A DNA stretch of 17,614 nt from an uncultured Actinomycetes bacterium. GTDB lineage: Bacteria > Actinomycetota > Thermoleophilia > Solirubrobacterales > 70-9. This document shows positions 12,283 to 17,614 of this stretch, in pieces. Positions within the stretch are counted from its first letter, which is position 1; every line of letters begins with the position of its first letter. Made by a program: the position numbers and the translations under genes. The DNA lies in the NCBI GenBank assembly GCA_937907435.1, contig CALCIA010000119.1:1-17614 (forward strand), written 5' to 3'. The notes beneath the pieces were generated by a model. That model was not told the DNA's origin. It searched no databases and saw only the letters and a program-made list of their open reading frames with translations.

Positions 12283-13979
12283 CAGCGACCCCTCCGGGCG
12301 CCTTTGCCGGCGGGCGCTTTGCCGCCGCCCCCGGTCAGCTCGAGGTCGACGCGCCCCCGCCCGGAATCGACGCCGGTCACCCGTACCCGCACCGGATCGC
12401 CGAGCCGCAGCGCCGTCGCCCCGTCGCCGCTGCCGATCAGGGACACCTCGGCGCGGTCCAGCTCATAGCGCCCGCCAGGCAGCGTCCGCGCCGGCAGCAT
12501 CCCCTCGTAGACGTCGCCGAGCTCGCCGCCGAAGGCGACGAACGCCCCCGCCCGGATCACCCCCGACACCTCGCCCTGGAATTCGGCGTCGAGCCCGCGC
12601 TCCCCCAGCTCCCGTTCCAGCAGATACGCGGCGCAGACGTCGTCGGCATCGCGCTCGATCTTCGCCGACTCGCGCTCCTGGGCGGAGCTGTGGGCGGCGA
12701 CCTCGCGCGCCTCGGTGAGCGTCGGCGCCTCCTCCCCCTCGCCCAGCGCCGCCAACAGCGCCCGGTGCACGAGCAGGTCGGGGTAACGGCGGATCGGCGA
12801 GGTGAAGTGCGTGTAGGCATCGCTGGCGAGCCCGGCGTGGCCGGAGTTCGTCTCGCTGTAGGCCGCCTGTTTCAGGGAACGGAGCACAAGGGAGGTATAC
12901 GCGTCGCGCCCGTGCCCGCGCCGCGCGGCCTCCCGCCGCGCCAGCCTGCTCGCGTCCGCGGCCATCTGCCCGGCCGAGCGCGGCGAGAGCCCCTGGCCGA
13001 GCGGCGGCGTCGGCACGCCCAGCGCCGCCAGCTGCTCCAGCAGCCGTTCGATCCGCGGCGGGTCGGGCTGCGCGTGGACGCGGTAGACGGCGGGGACGCG
13101 GCGGTCGACGAGGAACTCCGCGACCCGCTCGTTGGTGAGGATCATCAGCCGCTCGATCAGCCGGTGGGCCTCGGTCTGCGGCACCCGGTGGGCGGCGACG
13201 ACGTTGCCCTCGGCGTCGAACTCGAACTCCGGCTCGGCCGATTCGACGTCGAGGCTCGAGTCCCCGCGGTGCTCGCCGAGCCCGGCGGCGACGTCGCGCG
13301 CGGCGGCGAGCGGTTCGACGACCGCCGCGGGCGCCGCTTCGCGACCGTCGAAGACGCGATCGAGCTGGTCGTAGTCGAGCCGCGCGTCGGAGCGGATGCG
13401 GCTGCGGTAGAAGCGGGTACGGGTCGGCCGCGCGCCGGCGTCGATCTCGATCTCGGCGGTGACGGCCAGGCGCTCGACCCCCGGCGAGAGCGAGCAGGCC
13501 CCGCTGGAGAGCGCGTACGGCAGCATCGGCTCGACCGTCCCCGGCACGTAGGTCGAGTTGGCGCGCCGCAGCGCCTCCAGGTCGAGCGGCGAGCCGGGCC
13601 GCACGTGGGCGGCGACGTCGGCGATGTGGATCCAGACGCGCCAGCCGTCGCCCTCGCGCTGGGCGGAGACGGCGTCGTCGAAGTCGCGCGCGGTGGCCGG
13701 GTCGACGGTGAAGGTGGCGAGGGCGGTCAGGTCGCGGCGGGGAGCGGTGTGCGCCTCGGCCTCCGCCGCCGCGCTCGCGGCTTCCTCCTCGACCAGGCCG
13801 GTGAAGCCACGCAGCCCGAGCCGCTCCTCGAGCAGGTCGGCGACCGCGTCACGGGCGCTGGTGGGTTTGTCTTTTCGGGACAGGGTGCCCGGGCGGGAAC
13901 CCCTGCCGCGCTCGGCTCGGTTCCGACGAGGGGCTGCCCCACGCCGACGCCCACCGCCGCGCTCCCGGCGCGGGCTCAA
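12282..13979 (-). CDS. rnr: RNase R/RNase II family 3'-5' exoribonuclease, short N-terminus
   Basis: A 565-residue exoribonuclease that degrades RNA from the 3' end; RNase R removes non-stop mRNA released by tmRNA-SmpB. The RNB catalytic domain is intact: Asp93, Asp99, Asp101 and Asp102 in VDPATARDFDDA, then STYVPGTVEPMLPYALSSG and the YTHFTSPIRRYPDLLVHRAL segment. A C-terminal S1 domain follows (~477-555, VSGVIRAGAFVAFGG). E. coli RNase R has about 813 residues with cold-shock domains before RNB. Here only ~90 residues precede it, starting with an Arg/Gly-rich tract (RRERGGGRRRGAAPRRNRAE), so those domains are missing. The start is TTG 13979, overlapping the protease stop as TTGA; upstream DNA is fully used by the protease gene, so no longer N-terminus is possible. 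The symbol is by family and could equally be rnb-like. Confidence 0.88.
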   Translation of the reverse strand: MSPRRERGGGRRRGAAPRRNRAERGRGSRPGTLSRKDKPTSARDAVADLLEERLGLRGFTGLVEEEAASAAAEAEAHTAPRRDLTALATFTVDPATARDFDDAVSAQREGDGWRVWIHIADVAAHVRPGSPLDLEALRRANSTYVPGTVEPMLPYALSSGACSLSPGVERLAVTAEIEIDAGARPTRTRFYRSRIRSDARLDYDQLDRVFDGREAAPAAVVEPLAAARDVAAGLGEHRGDSSLDVESAEPEFEFDAEGNVVAAHRVPQTEAHRLIERLMILTNERVAEFLVDRRVPAVYRVHAQPDPPRIERLLEQLAALGVPTPPLGQGLSPRSAGQMAADASRLARREAARRGHGRDAYTSLVLRSLKQAAYSETNSGHAGLASDAYTHFTSPIRRYPDLLVHRALLAALGEGEEAPTLTEAREVAAHSSAQERESAKIERDADDVCAAYLLERELGERGLDAEFQGEVSGVIRAGAFVAFGGELGDVYEGMLPARTLPGGRYELDRAEVSLIGSGDGATALRLGDPVRVRVTGVDSGRGRVDLELTGGGGKAPAGKGARRGR

Positions 13980-15163
13980 CCTTCGACCTGGGCCGCGACC
14001 GTTTCGAGCGCTTTCTGTCGCGCCTCGTCCACAGGCGTGTGCGGGTTGTCGACGACCTTGACTTCGGGGTGGATGCCGCCGGTGCGGTGCAGGTTCTTGC
14101 CGTTCGGGGTGAAGTATTCGCCGACCGTCAGCTTCAGCGCGCCGCCGTTGGCGAGTTCGTGCTCTTCCTGGAAGACGCCCTTGCCGTAGGAGCGGGTGCC
14201 GACCACGGTCGCGTGCGCGTCGTCCTGCAGCGCCGCGGTCATGATCTCGGCGGCGCTCGCCGTCCCCCGGTCGATCAGCACGTCGAAGGGCACGTCGACG
14301 ATCTTCCCGGGGCCGCTCTTGCGCTCCGTGTCGCCCTTCGTGCGCGATTTGGTCGACACCACGACTTCGCCCTCGGGGAGGAAGAGCGAGGCGCTGGAGA
14401 CCGCCTCGTCGAGCAGCCCGCCGGGGTTCTCGCGCAGGTCGAGGACCAGGCCTTCGGCCCCTTCCCCCTTCGCTTTTTCGATCCCGTGGGCGAGCTGCTT
14501 GCTTGCTTCGGAGCTGAACGAAAGGAGCCGCACGTAGCCGATCTTCTTCCCGTCGGTCGTGAAGACGCGGCTGGAGACGTTCGGCAGCACGACGTTTGCC
14601 CGCGTCAGGGTCTTTTCACTCTTCTTGCCGTTTTTCTTTTCGATCCCGACCGTCACCTGCGTGCCTTCCGGCCCCTTGATCATCTGCGTCGATTCGGTCG
14701 AGTCGAGCCCTGCGATCGATTTGCCTTCCACCGAGACGATCGTGTCACCGGCTTCGACCCCGCCTGCTTCGGCCGGCGAGCCTTTGAAGACCTTGATCAC
14801 CTGGAGGCCCTTCTTCACTTCGATGACGCTCAGTCCCACCCCGGAGAAGTGCCCTTCGATCTGCTGGTTGAACCCTTCCAGGCTTTCCGGCGAGAAGTAG
14901 TCGCTGAAGCGGTCGGCGTGGCGTTTGCGCAGCTCGCGGACCATCCCCTGCAGCGAGGCGTTGCCGAGCTCGGTGTCGCCGACCTTGCGGAAGTAGTTGT
15001 CCTTGATGATTTCCGAGGCTTCCGCGACCAGGCTCGTCGGTTCTTCGGTGAACGCTTCGCGGGCGAAGCCGGGCAGCTTCGACGGGTGGCCGCCGAGCCA
15101 GATCCCGACGACGAGGAAGGCGACCAGGGCGACGCCGAAGGCGATCGCTCCGCGCAGCCTCAC
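13976..15163 (-). CDS. S41 family C-terminal processing (tail-specific) protease
   Basis: A 395-residue secreted or membrane-anchored serine protease of the CtpA/Prc group, which cuts proteins from exposed C-terminal tails outside the cytoplasmic membrane. An N-terminal hydrophobic helix (~7-24) acts as signal or anchor. A helical region (~42-100) is followed by a PDZ domain (~105-180, HFSGVGLSV... GSPAEAGGVEAGDTIVSVEG) that binds C-termini. The catalytic domain carries Ser303 in DRGTASAAEIM and Lys328 in GTRSYGKGVFQ, the Ser-Lys dyad, plus DLRENPGGLL. GTG 15163 starts 7 bases after the ftsX stop, and GAGGGG overlapping that stop serves as Shine-Dalgarno sequence. FtsEX neighbours suggest envelope work during division. 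Confidence 0.95.
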   Translation of the reverse strand: MRLRGAIAFGVALVAFLVVGIWLGGHPSKLPGFAREAFTEEPTSLVAEASEIIKDNYFRKVGDTELGNASLQGMVRELRKRHADRFSDYFSPESLEGFNQQIEGHFSGVGLSVIEVKKGLQVIKVFKGSPAEAGGVEAGDTIVSVEGKSIAGLDSTESTQMIKGPEGTQVTVGIEKKNGKKSEKTLTRANVVLPNVSSRVFTTDGKKIGYVRLLSFSSEASKQLAHGIEKAKGEGAEGLVLDLRENPGGLLDEAVSSASLFLPEGEVVVSTKSRTKGDTERKSGPGKIVDVPFDVLIDRGTASAAEIMTAALQDDAHATVVGTRSYGKGVFQEEHELANGGALKLTVGEYFTPNGKNLHRTGGIHPEVKVVDNPHTPVDEARQKALETVAAQVEG

Positions 15164-15170
15164 GCGCCCC

Positions 15171-16082
15171 TCAGACCCGCAGGAAGCGGCGCAGCGTGAC
15201 GCCCGACCCGATCGTCGAGACGAGGATCGCGGCCCCGAAGAGGATCGCGATCAGCACCGGGAAGGCGATGGTGCTGTTGTGCTGGGCGAGGGCGAAGGAG
15301 TCGCCGTGGTCGCTCAGCGGGTCGACGATCGTGATCTTGCCGATCCACAGGATCAGTATGGCGACCAGGCCGCCGATGAAGCCCACCACGACCCCCTCGA
15401 TGAGGAACGGCCAGCGGATGAACCAGCGGGTCGCGCCGACCAGCCGCATCACCTCGACCTCGCGGCGACGGGTGAAGATCGAGAGCCGGATCGTGTTGCC
15501 GATCAGCATCAGCGAGGCGACGATCAGCAGGGCCATGATCACGGTGAGGACGATCTTCAGCGCGCTCGTCACCTTGGCGATCTGCTGGGTCGATTGCTGA
15601 CGGGAGAATGGGTTGGAGATCGCCGGGCTGATCGGGTCTTTCTTGCCGGCCGCGGTCGTCCCCATCACTTCGCGTTCGATCTGCGGCAGGTCGGCGGCGT
15701 TCGTCGCCTTCACTTCGAAGCTCGCGGGCAGCGGGTTGGTGTGCAGCTCGTCGACGATCGTCTTGTCGCTCAGTTCGCTTTTCAGCGTCGCCAGCGCTTC
15801 CTGCTTGGAGACGAAGGTGACGTCGGCGACGCCCGGGATCGCTTCGATCTGCGCCTTCGCCTGCGCGATTTCGGCGTTGGTCGCGTCGTCGTAGAGGGCG
15901 AAATGGACGTTCAGCTGGCTGGCGACTTCGTCGGACTTCGCCTGTGCGGTCTGGAAGACCGGGATCAGCACCCCGAGCAGGACCACGGTGACGACCGTGG
16001 TGATGACGGCGGCGAGCGTCGGTGCGCCGTTGCGGCGCAGGGCGCGGAAAGCCTCCGAGAAGAAGAAGACGATGCGTGACAT
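15171..16082 (-). CDS. ftsX: Cell division protein FtsX
   Basis: A 303-residue membrane partner of FtsE. The FtsEX complex couples ATP hydrolysis to activation of peptidoglycan hydrolases at the septum. An N-terminal cytoplasmic stretch (FFFSEAFRALRRNGA) precedes the first transmembrane helix (~22-43), followed by an extracytoplasmic domain (~45-185) that would bind a hydrolase. Three further helices lie in the C-terminal half (around 190-215, 238-262, 275-295), the expected four-helix FtsX topology. RRREVEVMRLVGATRWFIRWPF is the characteristic cytoplasmic loop. The ATG at 16082 overlaps the ftsE stop by one base (TGATG), so the two are translationally coupled. Confidence 0.96.
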   Translation of the reverse strand: MSRIVFFFSEAFRALRRNGAPTLAAVITTVVTVVLLGVLIPVFQTAQAKSDEVASQLNVHFALYDDATNAEIAQAKAQIEAIPGVADVTFVSKQEALATLKSELSDKTIVDELHTNPLPASFEVKATNAADLPQIEREVMGTTAAGKKDPISPAISNPFSRQQSTQQIAKVTSALKIVLTVIMALLIVASLMLIGNTIRLSIFTRRREVEVMRLVGATRWFIRWPFLIEGVVVGFIGGLVAILILWIGKITIVDPLSDHGDSFALAQHNSTIAFPVLIAILFGAAILVSTIGSGVTLRRFLRV

Positions 16083-16930
16083 CAGCGGGCGAGCGAGTGT
16101 CCGTGGCCGTTGGTCTTGCGCTCGCCGTTGGCGCCGACGCCCATCTCGGCCTGCATCCGCATGCCGAACTCGGTGGTCGACTCCTCGGTGTAGCCGCCGG
16201 AGACCTCGTCGCGGACGACGCGGCCCTCGTAGAGCTCGACCACCCGGCGGCGCATGTTGTCGACCATCTCGCGGTCGTGGGTGACGACGACGACGGTCGT
16301 GCCGGTCTTGTTGATCCGGTAGAGCAGCTGCATGATCCCGATCGAGGTGACCGGGTCGAGGTTGCCCGAGGGCTCGTCGGCCAGCATGAGCGGCGGGTGG
16401 TTGACGAAGGCGCGGGCGACCGCGACGCGCTGCTGCTCACCGCCGGAGAGCTGGTCGGGGAAGTTGTGGAGCTTGGTCGAGAGGCCGACCAGGCGCAACG
16501 TCGCCGGCACCTGCTCGCGGATTTCGGCGCGGCTGGCGCCGATCACCTGGAGCGCGTAGGCGACGTTGTCGTAGACGGTCCGGTTGGGGAGCAGCTTGAA
16601 GTCCTGGAAGACGGTGCCGATGTTGCGGCGCAGCTGCGGGATCTTCTTGTCGGGCATCTGGCCGATGTCGCGACCGGCGATGCGGACGGTCCCGTCGGTG
16701 ACGTCGAGCTCGCGGATCAGGGTCTTGATCAGCGTCGACTTGCCGCAGCCGGTGGGGCCGACGAGGAAGACGAACTCGCCCCGGCCGATCGAGAGCGAGA
16801 CGCGGTCGAGCGCCATGTGGCCGCCCGGGTAGACCTTGGTCACATCGTTCAGCTCGATGATCGGGGCGCGCCGGCCGCGCGAGCGCACAGGCTCGGGGGC
16901 GCGATTCTTGTTGCGTCGGAGTCTTGCCAT
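16082..16930 (-). CDS. ftsE: Cell division ATP-binding protein FtsE
   Basis: A 282-residue ABC ATPase forming the FtsEX complex at the division site. All nucleotide-binding motifs are present: Walker A GPTGCGKST (58-66), Q-loop VFQDFKLLPNRTVYDNV, signature LSGGEQQR (161-168), Walker B LMLADEP (181-187) and H-loop VVTHDREM. PGGHMALDRVSLSIGRGEF is the FtsE-typical start of the domain. It is longer than E. coli FtsE (222): ~22 basic residues precede the domain and ~45 follow it (ESTTEFGMRMQAEMGVGANG onward), probably disordered. The ATG at 16930 has AGAAGG about 12 bases upstream. It is the first gene of the coupled ftsE-ftsX-protease-rnr-smpB series. Confidence 0.96.
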   Translation of the reverse strand: MARLRRNKNRAPEPVRSRGRRAPIIELNDVTKVYPGGHMALDRVSLSIGRGEFVFLVGPTGCGKSTLIKTLIRELDVTDGTVRIAGRDIGQMPDKKIPQLRRNIGTVFQDFKLLPNRTVYDNVAYALQVIGASRAEIREQVPATLRLVGLSTKLHNFPDQLSGGEQQRVAVARAFVNHPPLMLADEPSGNLDPVTSIGIMQLLYRINKTGTTVVVVTHDREMVDNMRRRVVELYEGRVVRDEVSGGYTEESTTEFGMRMQAEMGVGANGERKTNGHGHSLAR

Positions 16931-16961
16931 CGGTTAGGGGTGCCTTCTGCGACAACAAGAT

Positions 16962-16976
16962 GACTCCTGCGGAGTC
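16962..16976 (-). terminator. Candidate small hairpin terminator upstream of ftsE
   Basis: GACTCC-GCA-GGAGTC forms a perfect 6-bp stem on the minus strand, followed by ATCTTGTTGT, which is moderately U-rich. It lies between the small Usp-like gene (stop at 17024) and ftsE (start at 16930). It could end the former transcript or attenuate read-through into the ftsE cluster. A second, weaker 5-bp stem (CGCCC/GGGCG, around 16995-17011) lies just before it. Confidence 0.4.
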
Positions 16977-17023
16977 TCGGCCGCGAAATTTTGCGCCCAG
17001 AAAAAGGGCGTTTGGCTCTGCGC

Positions 17024-17386
17024 CTAGACCGCGACGAGGTCGGGACGGGCGCCGAGCGCCGCCGTCGGGTCGACGAGCACGACGACGTCGTCGATCTCCC
17101 GCGAGTGCATCACGTCGCCTGCGGCGGCCGCGAAGTCGGCATCCCCGACGATCGTCTCGATCACCTCGAGCCCGGCGTCACGCATGGCACTCGCACCGCG
17201 CTCGGCGCGCTCGAGGGCATCGGCCCAGTCGATCGCCGAGTCGGGCCCGTGCAACGGCGTCGCCGGGACCAGCAGGGTGAAGCCGGTGCCCTCGGCACGC
17301 GGTCGCAGAGCATCGACCATGATCGGCGGCTCCGCCTCCCGACCCACGATCACCAGCACGTTGCGCTTGTTCTCGGTCTCCTGCAT
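17024..17386 (-). CDS. Small alpha/beta protein, universal-stress-protein-like (function unknown)
   Basis: A 120-residue soluble protein I cannot name. It opens with a beta strand and loop (KRNVLVIVGREA, ~7-18), alternates strands and helices (TLLVPATPLHG; DALERAERGASAMRDAGLEV), and has a late strand (DDVVVLVDP), an order reminiscent of universal stress or Rossmann-like proteins. The ATP-binding GxxG pattern of classical Usp proteins is not evident; VIETIVGDADFAAAAGDVM is the nearest region. The ATG at 17386 has AGGAG 7 bases upstream, which supports the start. It precedes ftsE by 93 bp on the same strand, with a hairpin between, so co-transcription is uncertain. Confidence 0.75.
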   Translation of the reverse strand: MQETENKRNVLVIVGREAEPPIMVDALRPRAEGTGFTLLVPATPLHGPDSAIDWADALERAERGASAMRDAGLEVIETIVGDADFAAAAGDVMHSREIDDVVVLVDPTAALGARPDLVAV

Positions 17387-17552
17387 CTCGGTCTCCTATT
17401 CGTCAGAGGACGCCCCCAGCCTTCACCCTGGACGTAAACGCCCAGCCAAGACCATCTGAGGCTTCCCTTAAGACGCTCTGGGGAAACAACGTTGCGGCGG
17501 GCGGCGGGTTTGCGCGGCGGGGAGGGACGGGGGAAAGGGATGTGGCGCTCTG

Positions 17553-17614
17553 AAGCTGGCGCCCGGGGGGACCCGCCCCTCTCGCCACGGCCCGGGCAGG
17601 CTGTGGCCGTGGCG
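17553..17614 (+). repeat. Dispersed palindromic repeat, copy 3 (cut by window edge)
   Basis: Bases 17570-17614 are identical to 6783-6827: the full left arm, the 12-base loop and the first 10 bases of the right arm. The preceding AAGCTGGCGCCCGGG (17553-17567) is shared, inverted, with copy 1 at 35-49, but not with copy 2. It lies about 180 bp upstream of the small Usp-like gene, in a stretch (17387-17552) with no other recognisable feature. Confidence 0.9.

Noticed and set aside
12690..14189. 499-codon plus-strand frame opposite RNase R
   Set aside because: Antisense shadow; Arg/Gly/Asp-rich translation with no motif, and it runs across the rnr/protease boundary.
14039..15199. 386-codon plus-strand frame opposite the S41 protease
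   Set aside because: Antisense shadow of a gene with intact catalytic motifs; no recognisable domain.
17403..17588. 61-codon minus-strand frame at the right edge
   Set aside because: It overlaps the palindromic repeat and the leader of the Usp-like gene, with no motif or ribosome-binding site.

Overview
The window is GC-rich, gene-dense bacterial DNA. Family content and gene order (ftsE-ftsX-S41 protease-RNase R-smpB on one strand, an Rpf-type transglycosylase-like protein, GTG/TTG starts, acidic and Ala/Arg-rich proteins) suggest an actinobacterium, probably Thermoleophilia/Solirubrobacterales. That placement is inferred from style and synteny, not from a search. I support 15 protein genes and one tmRNA gene.

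Left part (1-6757). A minus-strand HD-domain phosphohydrolase gene has a striking upstream array of four similar 11-bp near-palindromes. It is followed by a minus-strand secreted Rpf-like protein gene, divergent from purU (formyltetrahydrofolate deformylase). A minus-strand ABC-F ATPase gene converges on purU, with a DUF1697 gene upstream of it. Divergent from that is a plus-strand pair, an MBL-fold hydrolase and a Mug-type DNA glycosylase, joined by an ATGA overlap.

Middle (6758-7984). About 800 bp without protein genes is packed with palindromes and diverged direct repeats. It leads into the 3' end of ssrA (tmRNA, 7555-7913, minus). The tmRNA has a clear acceptor stem with G3-U70, a T-arm, a first pseudoknot, a tag frame ending ALAA and a sigma70-like promoter.

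Right part (7985-17614). A plus-strand flavin disulfide oxidoreductase gene converges on a long minus-strand cluster. In transcription order the cluster is ftsE, ftsX, an S41 C-terminal processing protease, a short RNase R-like exonuclease, smpB, and a large membrane-anchored Pro-rich coiled-coil protein ending in a helix-hairpin-helix domain. Several junctions overlap (TGATG, TTGA, TGATG), indicating translational coupling. A small Usp-like gene lies upstream of ftsE.

How the genes fit together: ssrA, smpB, RNase R and a tail-specific-type protease are the tagging, mRNA-decay and tag-disposal parts of ribosome rescue, lying within about 8 kb and next to FtsEX. One 58-bp palindromic repeat occurs three times: cut by the left edge, whole at 6783-6840, and cut by the right edge.
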